Shown here: one piece after another, positions 31,636 to 41,453 of the stretch
How the letters are laid out: the number at the start of each line of letters is the position of its first letter
How positions within the stretch are numbered: the stretch's first letter is position 1
Assembly (NCBI GenBank): GCA_946965045.2
Contig: OX337242.1
Span: 1,984,001 to 2,048,000, forward strand
Direction of reading: 5' to 3'
Origin: Epithemia pelagica
Lineage: Eukaryota > Bacillariophyta > Bacillariophyceae > Surirellales > Surirellaceae
DNA length: 64,000 nucleotides
Notes under the pieces: model-generated
Databases searched by the model: none
What the model saw: the letters and a program-made list of their open reading frames with translations, nothing else
Told to the model about the DNA's origin: nothing
Translations under genes and position numbers: made by a program

Positions 31636-32272
31636 CATGCATGTCCTCATGCAACATATCCTCACGCCCCAACAGTCTCGAGATTATGGTGATGATGAAG
31701 GAAACGTGGTAGCGTGTGGATGCTTTTAAGGTTTTTACTCCTAGTATTTGTAGTTTGAATGGAAGCAGCTACCTCTATCGTAGCTTGTGCAGTCATCCAC
31801 AACGGAGAAAGTACCGGCAGAGTGATTGAAAATAGAAACCCTCCATGGCGACTCTAGTAGAGAATCCAAGGGATATAACCTCTTATGGAAAAGGAGAAGC
31901 ACTTATATAAAAAATACTCGTAGGAGAGTAATATCAGAAAAACAAGGAGGCTAGCGCGAACATCTGGTTACCCCATCGGAGTGTTGGAAGGGCGCCGCCC
32001 CCTCCAACGGCGTTTGCATTTTGCAAAAGAAATTTTGGGAGCTTCGAGGCCCCCCCTTCAAATCTCAGGATCCCCCCCAAATAACTGGTGTCCGAGATTT
32101 GCGAAAAGATCGATCGTAAAAAGATACCTTCCCCCCCACTCCCCACGTTGATCGAACGCCTCTCATTTAAAAGAGCGAAAGGGAGAAGACGCAAACCCTT
32201 GCGATACCCTGCCATTACTAGGTCGATTCCCCATCCTTCTTCCGCTCTTGCTATATATATCGGATACGGAAA
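31636..32272. other. intergenic region with GC-rich hairpins
   Basis: 637 bp. Around 31980-32010 the sequence forms a strong hairpin (gttgga-a-gggc / gccc-c-tccaac), followed by a second (tttgca/tgcaaa) near 32010-32025 and by two C-rich tracts (near 32049 and 32130). A tatatatat tract ends about 13 bp before the next ATG. No coding content is convincing. Confidence 0.4.
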
Positions 32273-32755
32273 ATGTCAGCGCCACACTTATTGTTTCTTC
32301 TGGCCATTGTGATTACCCTTGTGGTTTCGTCGGCAGGCGTCCATGGCTTTGTGGCACCCACCGTGGTGAATTCCAAATCGCATGGCTCGAGGAGGGTCCT
32401 ACTGCAGATGGCAGGCGAAGGCGTGGAGCTAGCATCCAAGGAAGACTTGCAGACGGCCATTGCCAATCCTGACACGGTGGTTTTGGACATTCGATCGGTG
32501 GAAGAAATTGCCGCTACGGGTTATTGGAAACCGGGCGTGACGCGATGGGCTCATGCACCTGGTTCTCGACAAGACAATCCGTTATTGTCCACGGCTGCCA
32601 AGGCTCTAGTTGCCAAAGATCCCAACACGCCCGTCATTGTGTATTGCGCCAGAGGGTTCCGAGCCGAAGCGGCCAAGGAAATTTTGGAAGCCCAGGGCTT
32701 TACCAATGTCATGAACGCCGGTGGGTATCCTGGAGATATGGAAGGGATAGAATAG
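32273..32755 (+). CDS. rhodanese-domain protein, probably plastid-targeted
   Basis: This 160-residue protein has one rhodanese domain: VVLDIRSVEEIAATGYWKPG (69-88), then VIVYCARGFRAEAA (121-134) with the active-site Cys125, and ending in GFTNVMNAGGYPGDM. Rhodaneses move sulfane sulfur or act as redox or phosphatase-like switches. The N-terminus is a signal peptide (about 1-24) followed directly by GFVAP (25-29) and a Ser/Arg-rich stretch. That is the classic bipartite plastid signal of secondary-plastid algae, with Phe just after the cleavage site. The protein is complete and single-exon. Confidence 0.88.
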   Translation: MSAPHLLFLLAIVITLVVSSAGVHGFVAPTVVNSKSHGSRRVLLQMAGEGVELASKEDLQTAIANPDTVVLDIRSVEEIAATGYWKPGVTRWAHAPGSRQDNPLLSTAAKALVAKDPNTPVIVYCARGFRAEAAKEILEAQGFTNVMNAGGYPGDMEGIE

Positions 32756-33024
32756 TCCTACTATGCAAGACTAGAAACCCAACTAAGCCATGGCATTGAT
32801 GCGAATCAGCGTACCAGAGTTATAGGAGTAGTGCCGAAGTCAATCTCTATACCAGAATGGTGGAGAATACCCTAGAGATTCTTTCAGTATTCAAGTTAGC
32901 TTGACGATATGTGTGTGGCATGTTTTCCATGCATGTCACCTCCATCTCGATTCATTTGCTCCCATGTATGTACGGAGAAACATTCTGATGATGTCCCCTT
33001 CTTGAGGAAAGGATGCAATGACTG

Positions 33025-35328
33025 TCATTGTTCTAGCTGCTGATGATGTTCTTGTGGCATGTAATGTTGCCTCCGCTCCACGGCTCGAGCGGCGGCAATC
33101 GGTATTTGGACATCCCAATCTTGAACCTCCCATCGAATCATATTGCTCGTTTCCGGTTGCGCATGACGGTCGGTATATTCCGGTCCAATTTCAAACGACT
33201 CCCATACACGACGATTCCACCCGGGATATGTGGCATAGTCGTCCGGGGGCTGATGGATGCTTGTCGTCGTACTGGTATGGTTGGAACTTGAAATGGAACT
33301 GTTAGGGTCGTGAAAGGGTGCCTCTTGCAAGGGTGGTTCGTGTCCTTGTAAGAAGACCCGTGCCCCCAAACTGCCCACATCTAAATGAAAGGTCATGGCC
33401 GTATGTGTGTCGTTGCTCGTCAGCGGTTGAGTGGGAAATCCATGTTCCCTCCATTCTTCACAGGGTAGCAATTGCAAAATTTCTTGGGGATTGGGATTGC
33501 TGTAGGGATCACAGGTTTCTCCGACTGGTGCTGTAGGATCATTGGGAGCATAACAATGCAAAAAGTAACAATGATAGGGAAATCGTTGGGTATCGTTCCG
33601 ATACACCTTGATTCCACTGGGAGGTGAACCATTTGTTCCCTCTTGCGTGGACGACGAAAACGACGACGACGACAAAATGTGATAGGGTGGACACTTGTGC
33701 AAGTTTAAAGGACTGCATCCTCGCTGGTACATGGATGGAGAAGGCAAGGCGACAAAACAAATGTACCTTGTCACATCGTCCTTGGGCCAGTCCATAGCAG
33801 GATGACCCGGTGAGCCTCCACCTCCGGTACAAGGTGAACCGTCTAATTTCCAACAACCGCCCCATTCGGGCAAATAAAATTGCATTCGAATACGGTCGTC
33901 CTCACCGTCGTTGTTGTTGTCGCTGTGAGGAATGCTTCGAAACTGTACCGTCACATGCAAGTGTGTGGATCCCAATGCTCCATAGGTTCCCACGGCATGT
34001 TGCATGACGCCAAATCCACCCCATGGATAACCGCCATATCCACCATCGAATCCATCATTCGTGGGCGAAGTGGTACGTTGTCGTTGCGCCTTGACTTGAT
34101 TGCTGCGCAAATAATTCATGAGAGAGGGATAACTGGGACTGGTCCGTACGCCTTGGTAAAAGACCAATTTGGTGGTCGCATTTGTTGTTGTGAAAGAAGG
34201 AGTAGGATCCGGTTGACGACTCCAGACGGTAAAAAGAAAGGACGAGTTGGGTGTCATGGGCCAGGGAGGTTGCGGTTCGGTCCGTGGTTCCGGTGGAACT
34301 GGTTGGTTGCCAGGCTGACGTTGTTGTTGTTCTGCCTGCCAATACTGGATCCAATCTTGCATATGCTGATGCAAGGCCGCTTCCAGTTGACGTCGTCGAA
34401 GTGAACGACGCTGATGCACGGAAGACGTGTGGTTCTCCCACTCGAGGGACGCGTAGTCGTAGTCATCGTCTTGCCCAATATCATAGGTCCCGGCATAATA
34501 TCCAGCTCCTGGTCCCAGAGAGGCTGTGGCAGGAGAATTGGTCATTCCATGGACGACAAAGGGTTGATTCATGCGTCCGGGTCCAGTGTACTTGCGTTGA
34601 CATCGATGGGGTGGCAAGGACGAACAGGGACAGGCAAACTCCAATGCCTTTTTCGTATTGACAATGCCCGATTTGAACATGACATGCCAGCCTCCTGATG
34701 TATTCCAGGAAGCATCATTGTCACCACCTTTAAGTGCTGCTGCCGCTGCAGGATATTGGCATTTGCGAGCCAAGTACCATTCCTTGTGGCGTGCCAAGGC
34801 ATTGATACTGGTGCGACGATCCTGGTCAAACCGCACCTCATTGTCGTAAGGCGTAATCCGTTGGACGTCATGGATCCAACAATCGGCCAATCGAGGAATA
34901 CGAGGATGTGTGTAGGGTTCTAAAGTGAAAGGACCTTTGGCTCCATTGCAAAAATTCCATCCACTCCAGGCAACCGCTGTGGCCCCTTGTCCTTTCATGC
35001 CTGGATCGCCCAAGACACTCGCATACGACGAAGAAGAGGAGGAGGTGGATGTGTGATCTGTCGACGTCATAAAAGATAAATGGTCGGTGGTGGGGTTGGT
35101 CTGCTTGTTGCTGGTGAAAGGAGATGATGATGAAGAAGAAGCTGCTGTCACTGCACTGATATTTGTCTGGGTGAAACCATCCCTTGTCAACGGTTGCGCT
35201 TGGACCAAGGACGATGGTCCTTGTACTCCCATGGTCACAAGCAACACACATGCGATAAAGACAGGATGCGAGGCAACACATTTCCTGACATGCTTCCTTA
35301 TCCTACTTTTACTGGACTGTGACACCAT
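33025..35328 (-). CDS. secreted protein of the DUF7705-like family
   Basis: The protein has 767 residues, started at the ATG at 35328 (MVSQSSKSRIRK), with a signal peptide or anchor at about 18-44 (VFIACVLLVTMGVQGPSSLV). The block SVLGDPGMKGQGATAVAWSG then WNFCNGA, ADCWIHDVQRITPYDNEVRF, KEWYLARKCQY and WHVMFKSGIVNTKK resembles the N-terminal part of plant secreted DUF7705 proteins (GDPGMRR...AWNFCN...ADCFD...W...MLKNGN). The rest has several Cys pairs (GGCWKLDGSPC, YFLHCYAP, CDPYSNPNPQEILQLLPCEEW) and low-complexity Ser/His linkers. The family function is unknown, and the assignment rests on remembered motif order. It is divergent from the galactosyltransferase gene over 285 bp. Confidence 0.7.
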   Translation of the reverse strand: MVSQSSKSRIRKHVRKCVASHPVFIACVLLVTMGVQGPSSLVQAQPLTRDGFTQTNISAVTAASSSSSSPFTSNKQTNPTTDHLSFMTSTDHTSTSSSSSSYASVLGDPGMKGQGATAVAWSGWNFCNGAKGPFTLEPYTHPRIPRLADCWIHDVQRITPYDNEVRFDQDRRTSINALARHKEWYLARKCQYPAAAAALKGGDNDASWNTSGGWHVMFKSGIVNTKKALEFACPCSSLPPHRCQRKYTGPGRMNQPFVVHGMTNSPATASLGPGAGYYAGTYDIGQDDDYDYASLEWENHTSSVHQRRSLRRRQLEAALHQHMQDWIQYWQAEQQQRQPGNQPVPPEPRTEPQPPWPMTPNSSFLFTVWSRQPDPTPSFTTTNATTKLVFYQGVRTSPSYPSLMNYLRSNQVKAQRQRTTSPTNDGFDGGYGGYPWGGFGVMQHAVGTYGALGSTHLHVTVQFRSIPHSDNNNDGEDDRIRMQFYLPEWGGCWKLDGSPCTGGGGSPGHPAMDWPKDDVTRYICFVALPSPSMYQRGCSPLNLHKCPPYHILSSSSFSSSTQEGTNGSPPSGIKVYRNDTQRFPYHCYFLHCYAPNDPTAPVGETCDPYSNPNPQEILQLLPCEEWREHGFPTQPLTSNDTHTAMTFHLDVGSLGARVFLQGHEPPLQEAPFHDPNSSISSSNHTSTTTSIHQPPDDYATYPGWNRRVWESFEIGPEYTDRHAQPETSNMIRWEVQDWDVQIPIAAARAVERRQHYMPQEHHQQLEQ

Positions 35329-35613
35329 GGTCAAGCTTCCCTTCTGGATTCTTGGGTCTGTCGCGGATCGTGTGGATCTTTTGTTGCAGTCGCACTGAAG
35401 CAGGGATCAGTCGCTTTCCCATTCCGCCCCGAGGCAACCTTGGACTTGCACGGCCTGTTTTAGCTCTCATATTGTATGTTGTATTGTACCCTGAGTCCCG
35501 CCAAGTGATCCCGCAATGTAGCGATTGGCGATTCATTTAACGGTTAAAATGAGGCTGGCTCTGATTCTGATAACATAGATTTCTCTCACATTTTTTATGT
35601 TGTCACGAGCACG

Positions 35614-37077
35614 ATGAGACGGCCTTTCAACCGGAAGATGACGAATGACTTACCAATCAACAAGAGACGTGGCGTACTCCTCAACAAGGGAACTGTAATA
35701 GTGTGTTCGCTCGTGGTCTTGGCCTTTTGCTCCTTGTCAAATACGGTTCGCCTCTGGCTGGAAGCGCAACCAGACATCCTTACGAGGAACCTACTAATAA
35801 ATATCGATTGTCCCGAACAAGTTGCGTCCTCCACTGCCTTGTCGTCGCCCTCGTTGTTGGATGCGGAGCACGTCAATTGGACGCAACGCATTCACGACAA
35901 ACGGCAATGGTTGCAGTACATCTTGTCCAGTCTGCCTCCAGAGACGGTTCAAAAATCGCGACTGGATCATGTCAATGGGACAAATGTCAATGGCTCCAAC
36001 ATATGCGAAGAAGTATCCAAGGAACTGGTGGATTCCTGGGTCATTCATGCTCCGTTTGGACAGGCCAACAGTACCAACCGAACCAATACAATGTCACAAC
36101 CATCCTCGTTCTCTCACAAAATGGTGCATCCAACAAATTCTGCAACGGGCCAGAAGGAACAGGAACGAGGAACACGCCACAAACATGCCATTATAGTCCC
36201 TTACCGTGATCGATCCTATCATTTGAAACGATTCATCGACTACATGGATTACTTCCTTCATTACCACTATCAACAAAACGACGAACGACATGAGTTCTCA
36301 TTGTATATTATGGAGCAAGTGGATGACGAACTGTTCAATCGGGCCCTGTTGCTCAATGCTGGATTGGATCATGTTTCTCCCGACACGGAATGCGTGACAA
36401 TTCATGACGTCGACTTGGTTCCGGTCATGTTTGCCAAGCCCCGTTACCATACTTGTTCCTATCCACTGCATTTGGGAGCCCTCCGACAAAACTTTCGGTT
36501 TTCCCTCCAATATCCGCAATTTGCGGGTGGTGTCATGACCATTCATCAACAGCATTGGGCCAGTATCAACGGGATGGACTATCAATATCAAGGCTGGGGC
36601 GGAGAGGACGATGATATGTTTTATCGTCTCATGTTTTTGGGATTGGTCCAATGTCGCAATCCGACGCTCCGCAACATGTCCGTGCCGCATCGGCCCGAGC
36701 CGCTATATGACCATTTGCTAACCACCATTTCTCAATCCGACGATCATCACACCCGAGGTCCACGAAATTCCCAAGCCTCCCTGAGGAACCATCACCGAAG
36801 AAAGGGCTTTGAAACCACGGGTCGGAGCCCTTCCGTCACGGGCGGAGGATGGAACGGAAGCAACTATCATGTGGTGCATCGTGAGACGTTGTCCTCGCAG
36901 CCCCCTCAGCGTTTGGGAGGCTTTGCCGAAATCATTCACATTCAACTCAAGGTGGACAAGGCATTGTTGGACCATTGTTATGTCCATTGTGACAACTCCA
37001 CCACCCCCCAACGTCCGTTCCAGGACACGATCCAAAAATTCTTTCCGTGGTACGAATCGAGAAAGGAAGACGACTAA
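35614..37077 (+). CDS. beta-1,4-galactosyltransferase-like Golgi glycosyltransferase (GT7)
   Basis: This 487-residue type II membrane protein has a short basic tail, a membrane anchor at about 26-46, a stem and a catalytic domain. The domain reads HAIIVPYRDRSYHLKRF (about 190-206), IMEQVDDELFNRALLLNAG, the metal-binding HDVDLVP (Asp265-Val-Asp267) and FAGGVMTIHQQHW. It continues with the acceptor-site motif GWGGEDDDMF (327-336). These are the defining blocks of beta-1,4-galactosyltransferases, which transfer galactose or related sugars from a UDP-sugar. The true donor and acceptor in this organism are unknown. The gene is single-exon and complete. Confidence 0.88.
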   Translation: MRRPFNRKMTNDLPINKRRGVLLNKGTVIVCSLVVLAFCSLSNTVRLWLEAQPDILTRNLLINIDCPEQVASSTALSSPSLLDAEHVNWTQRIHDKRQWLQYILSSLPPETVQKSRLDHVNGTNVNGSNICEEVSKELVDSWVIHAPFGQANSTNRTNTMSQPSSFSHKMVHPTNSATGQKEQERGTRHKHAIIVPYRDRSYHLKRFIDYMDYFLHYHYQQNDERHEFSLYIMEQVDDELFNRALLLNAGLDHVSPDTECVTIHDVDLVPVMFAKPRYHTCSYPLHLGALRQNFRFSLQYPQFAGGVMTIHQQHWASINGMDYQYQGWGGEDDDMFYRLMFLGLVQCRNPTLRNMSVPHRPEPLYDHLLTTISQSDDHHTRGPRNSQASLRNHHRRKGFETTGRSPSVTGGGWNGSNYHVVHRETLSSQPPQRLGGFAEIIHIQLKVDKALLDHCYVHCDNSTTPQRPFQDTIQKFFPWYESRKEDD

Positions 37078-37868
37078 TCCCTTTTAAAAACGCCAACTGT
37101 ACAAAGTACCATTTGAGAAGTCGACATGGCGACACAACGAAACGTTGGCAGTGTCATAGGAGGCTGTCATGGTTTCGAGCCAACGGGGAATGAAAAAGTC
37201 AAGAATAAGACTTTGGTGGCAAAACAGATGATGATGAAACTCATCATGGTTGTAGGCCGTTTGCCAAACGAAGAATCCGTTTGGATATTATTTGGTTCGT
37301 CCAACAGAGTTGTGTGAGTTCGGACCGTCTGTTGTGTTTGCAATCGCATACTAGTGAATCAGCGTTGGTGTGAAACGTGAGGCATCGTCTTTTTTGCCCT
37401 TCTCTCGATTGGACCAACTGTGGCAGTCCATTGATGGACAACAATCGTGTGTTCATGATTGTCCATGCCTATGTAGACGGCACGAGATACTAGGTAGTAT
37501 AGGCAGTTGACAACAATTGCGTGTTCATGATTGCACGTGCCTAGGTAGGCGACAAGCGATACTAGGTAGCATAAGCAGTATGCTGAAAAACGTTTAATGT
37601 TGTTATCTCCACCTGTGAAAGTCGATAAAGAGAGAAAGAGGGAGCGAATAGAGGAACGTTGTCGCCTTTGTTCTTATTCCAATTCAATCAAACAACAGTG
37701 TCTGTCTGTCTCTCTCTCTCATCCGTGGTGTGTCCCTCCTCCTTATCCTCCCCCTTCCCACTAACACAGGACACACGCGCACATCAGGCAGATCATTCTT
37801 GCAAATCAAAAATGACCCGCCAGACGGAGCAACATGGACCAATTACGACTCGCCCCATTCTCCTCGTT
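37078..37868. other. convergent intergenic region
   Basis: 791 bp between convergent genes. It contains a pair of 72-bp tandem units (listed separately) and short open frames without content. The right end is the 3' flank of the MYG1 gene. Confidence 0.4.
37437..37580. repeat. two head-to-tail 72-bp repeat units
   Basis: Unit 1 (37437-37508) and unit 2 (37509-37580) both begin gacaacaat, carry gtgttcatgattg, and end actaggtag-ata-gcagt. They are clearly related with scattered substitutions and no length change. Non-coding. Confidence 0.85.
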
Positions 37869-38984
37869 TCATTCCTCCTTCTTGGAACCTTGTTGTTGTT
37901 GTGGTTGCTGGAGGGCCAATCGTGCCATGGCCACGGCATCCTCATAGGTATCGGCTCCTCCGATAAAGCCCGCCGCATGGACAAAGCGTGCCGTCGGAAC
38001 TTGGCATTGGGCCACGAGTTGGGCATCGCGCAATCCTCTCCAGGCTTGTGGCAAACTGAGCCGATTTTCAAAGGCCGTGCCTTGGACTGTTACGGCTTGG
38101 ACCCGCCACATACCGGCCGTATCGGGGTACAGGACAAATTTGATGAGGGGTGTGATATCCTGTGCGTCTTCCCAGGCATACAAGGCTTGTCGCCACGGCA
38201 TGCCCCCCGAAGCCAATGTGATGACTTCGCCCGAGGCATCGACCGTGAAGCGTTCCACGAGGGCTTGTTCCACCAAGGCGCGTGCCGGCAAATCGGCTTC
38301 GACAATGTGCGTCAAGACGGCTTCAAAGTCGTGTCCACAGAGTTGCACCGCTTGTTCAAATCGGTCATCCAACGAGGGTGCTTTTCCCGTTTCGGGATCC
38401 ACTTCATTCCATCGGGGATTGAGACGGGCGACTCGTTGCGGCAAGCTCGTCGTATCCTTGTACAAGGCCGTGACGCCCGGTGGCACCGGTTCGACACCGG
38501 TATCGACAGCATCCAAGGCTTGCAAGAGGGTATCGTACAATTGGACATAGGTCACGTCGACCAACTCGGGGGTCAAGTGGGGATAATACTGAGCAATGAC
38601 CGCCTTGCCATAATGTCGATAAATCAACCCCGCAGCCGACAATTTCGTACATCGATTCAAGTCGTTTTCAAAGCGTTCGTCGTATCCTCGTTGATGATGA
38701 TCGTACCGTAACAATTCGTGATTGTACGTGCCACCGACATCCAAGACAATGTCGGCTTGTTGATTCAAGACGGTCAAGTCGCGACTCCGAATCACGGCGG
38801 CATGGCGATAGTCGGGCAATTGCCGCAACAAAAACACACCCATGGCTTCATCGGCTTGAAAGGTACCACTGTGCGTTCCAATCACCTTGCTGCTTTTTGG
38901 TTGTTGCGTTTCGTCCGTTAATTTGGCACGTTTAAACGTCATCATGGAAGAGGACGACGAGTCATTGGCTGGAGACGTTGTCAT
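37869..38984 (-). CDS. MYG1: MYG1 family exonuclease
   Basis: The protein has 371 residues, started at the ATG at 38984, close to the usual family length. Family landmarks are IGTHSGTFQADEAMGVFLLR (36-55), DIVLDVGG, LLRYDHHQRGY, KLSAAGLIYRHYG, LYDTLLQALDAVDTG, LNPRWNE and a C-terminal WRVQAVTVQG then LPQAWRGLRD. The metal-binding His/Asp pattern (THSGTF-ADE, DHH) fits the DHH-like phosphoesterase fold; animal and yeast MYG1 is a 3'-5' RNA exonuclease of nucleus and mitochondria. The frame stays open for 69 more codons upstream (to a GTG) and includes hydrophobic and Arg-containing sequence. An upstream exon supplying a targeting peptide is therefore possible, but no ATG is seen there. Confidence 0.92.
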   Translation of the reverse strand: MTTSPANDSSSSSMMTFKRAKLTDETQQPKSSKVIGTHSGTFQADEAMGVFLLRQLPDYRHAAVIRSRDLTVLNQQADIVLDVGGTYNHELLRYDHHQRGYDERFENDLNRCTKLSAAGLIYRHYGKAVIAQYYPHLTPELVDVTYVQLYDTLLQALDAVDTGVEPVPPGVTALYKDTTSLPQRVARLNPRWNEVDPETGKAPSLDDRFEQAVQLCGHDFEAVLTHIVEADLPARALVEQALVERFTVDASGEVITLASGGMPWRQALYAWEDAQDITPLIKFVLYPDTAGMWRVQAVTVQGTAFENRLSLPQAWRGLRDAQLVAQCQVPTARFVHAAGFIGGADTYEDAVAMARLALQQPQQQQGSKKEE

Positions 38985-39602
38985 GGCGTGGTTCGTCCAG
39001 GTACGTGACGGAGAAACAACGACAAAGGAGGCGGTGGCACTGGGTCCACCCACTCGACGAATTGCAGCAACAGTCGCAGCAGCAACCAACAAGTTTGGGG
39101 AGGTTGCTGTAGCCAGCAAGAAGAAGTTGGGCAACAAGAAAGAAATCGTTTTGTGATGATACAACAACAACAACAACAACACCAACGACACTCTCTACTG
39201 ATAGATGACCACTCAAACTTGTCGCTGTGAGGGGTGAGGGGCTCATTTTTCTCGTACGCATCGCAGACGTTAATGCGACTGATGACGTCATCGTATCTTT
39301 GGATGCACGAATAAAGTGCGACCGATAGCGAACACGTGGCTTGCGTGTGTTCGGAAGCGTTTTCGGTGGAAAGAGTCCAAAATGCCGACGGTCGATGCAT
39401 TCTTTCTCTACATGGCCAGTTTCTTTTCTCTATTGTCGATATCTCTGTTTGGTTGAGGAAGAGTTGCGTGTTATTAGGCCGTAGGTTGTTGTTCCCTCTT
39501 GCGAGAAATCGACGACAACAAGACTGCAGTCAAGGTACCGACCTCTTGTGTGGAGAACTCACGTTGATCTTCTTCTCTTGGAACGACCAACCGGACGAAA
39601 CG
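38985..39602. promoter_or_regulatory. divergent intergenic region with (CAA)n tract
   Basis: 618 bp between divergent starts. It contains an acaacaacaacaacaac tract at 39164-39180. Part of it could be 5' coding sequence of MYG1 if an unseen upstream exon exists. Confidence 0.35.
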
Positions 39603-40748
39603 ATGACTTTGCAACCAAGCCGACCAAGACGGCACCCTTCCAACGAGCACGACAATCATCACTCTCGGTTGGTGAGGTTTCAAGGGCAATGCACGATGCT
39701 GTTTCTGGTCGTCCTTGCAGTGTCATGCACCATGATACCACCAAGTGTACAGGCCTTCTCCGTCCTTCCGACTCGTAGCGGCCACCGATGTGGTGTACAA
39801 TTGTCGGCCGAGTCAGACAACCAGGACAACAACCAGGACTTGTCGGACAGTTTTTTTGTCATGGTCCAAGACACGGACGACGACGACGATCCAGTCGTTG
39901 AGAAACCAACGACAACGACGACTCCTCCACTCAATCAACTCATCCCCCAAGACGCGGTGGCGGACGAATTGGCCGATCCCTTGTTGCGACGGGGTGATTT
40001 TTGGACCGTGTCCTTGTTGCCACACCGTCCCTTGGGTTGTACCATTGAAGAATCTCTTCCGGATGGCGATTACGTCTTTGTCTCCAAAGTGACGCCCGGT
40101 GGTTTGGCCGAACAAGTGGGATTGCAAGTGGGCGATGTGGTGGTGGCCTGCAGTGACTATTTGGATCACAACGACGACGACAACCATAATGACAATGACA
40201 AGAACAGTTTGGTGTCGATTGTGACGGATACCAATGATAGCATGGGTTCGACGCGGATGGAAACCGTCTTGACGTTGATTCGAGCGCGTCCCGAATCGGA
40301 TCCCTTGGTGTTGCGAATTGCCCGTGGCTGTCCGGCGGTCCTGGAACAACACGAACAAGCCTTGGTCTCGCTGTGTTCGGACGGAGTCATTTCGGGTGTC
40401 ACGACGGAAATTGAAAACTGCATGCTCGAGTATCTCCAACAAGCCTATGTGGATGATGATGATACGACGAGTACCAAGAACAATGTCATGGACCAAGACG
40501 AGGAATTGTGCAATCCCAATGAAGATGACGATTGTGTCTTGGACAATGTCTTTGAGTTGTGGAATCAAGATTTGGATGTGATTGATCCCAAGGCGAAGAC
40601 TGTGGGTACGCAAGAGGGGGACGACGCCATGGACAATGATGCGGCGGCGACCAAACCCAAGGTCAAACCCTGGAGTTCTCGAAGTTCCCCGTCGGGTACC
40701 TTTGTGCGAGACCCCGTCACGGGCAAAATGACCAATTTGGATGCCTGA
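39603..40748 (+). CDS. plastid-targeted PDZ-domain protein
   Basis: The protein has 381 residues, started at the ATG at 39603 (MTLQPSRPRR); the frame is open upstream without a good ATG. The hydrophobic segment MLFLVVLAVSC (32-42) followed by SVQAFSVLPT (48-57) is a signal peptide with an AFxxP-type junction, indicating the secondary plastid. One PDZ-like domain spans about 130-240: PLGCTIEESLPDGDYVFVSK, VTPGGLAEQVGLQVGDVVVA, with an acidic insert and VLTLIRARPESDPLVLRIAR. The C-terminal part is acidic, ending in a SGTFVRDPVTGKMTNL motif often seen at the end of plastid proteins. The PDZ probably binds a peptide tail of a thylakoid partner. The role is unknown. Confidence 0.72.
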   Translation: MTLQPSRPRRHPSNEHDNHHSRLVRFQGQCTMLFLVVLAVSCTMIPPSVQAFSVLPTRSGHRCGVQLSAESDNQDNNQDLSDSFFVMVQDTDDDDDPVVEKPTTTTTPPLNQLIPQDAVADELADPLLRRGDFWTVSLLPHRPLGCTIEESLPDGDYVFVSKVTPGGLAEQVGLQVGDVVVACSDYLDHNDDDNHNDNDKNSLVSIVTDTNDSMGSTRMETVLTLIRARPESDPLVLRIARGCPAVLEQHEQALVSLCSDGVISGVTTEIENCMLEYLQQAYVDDDDTTSTKNNVMDQDEELCNPNEDDDCVLDNVFELWNQDLDVIDPKAKTVGTQEGDDAMDNDAAATKPKVKPWSSRSSPSGTFVRDPVTGKMTNLDA

Positions 40749-41453
40749 AACCAAACAACAACAACCACGACAACGAGTGGAATCTAGACACTTGGGGTGC
40801 CTCGCCCTTGCATTGTATTTTTTTGTTTTTGCAACACCCTACAACCAACAAAGGACTGTACCGAGTTTGAAACAGAGACAGACATGTGCCACTGTTTGCT
40901 ATTCTACCAAGAAAGAACTCGGGCTACCAACACCACCACACCCACACGAAAAAGTGGAATGATCCCCCAATAAGAACAAGCTATGCAACATACTAGTAGA
41001 GTAATCTTTTACCACATTCAGTAACCAACGACAATTGTGTGGAGTTGCGATTCGTGACTTTTTCGTGTTGTTGGTATCGCCATATCTCGTCCATGCGCAT
41101 CTTCTTCTTGGACACTTGTAGTTGGGGGCTTCCAAACAAACTGCCCCTCTTTTCTTTCCTTGGGTTAGGTCCCAGAGAAATAGTGTGTACACACACCTTG
41201 ACGCCAAGAAGGAATCCTGCCGTTGAGACGTTGCCCCTCTTTTTTCTGTAGGCAGTGACACGTTGGACTCGTTTCACATGCAGTCCTCAATGCCTTTGGT
41301 CGTGCGTTCCTTCCACACATACCAAAAGACACACTGTTTGCCATGACCGCTTGCTTTTTGACGTACTCCTCTAGGTAGCTTGCTCGATGATTCCATGAAT
41401 AGGACCAACTAGAGGTACTCCTCCGTACATTAGCAGCAGATAGCATACATAGC
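40749..41453. other. intergenic, nothing recognised
   Basis: 705 bp between same-strand genes, with short open frames only. No RNA gene or repeat was seen. Confidence 0.4.

Noticed and set aside
37659-38711. 350-codon open frame on the plus strand
   Set aside because: It is antisense to MYG1 with no family features.
39813-40754. 313-codon open frame on the minus strand
   Set aside because: It is antisense to the PDZ protein; the His/Ile/Val runs come from Asp/Asn codon runs on the other strand.
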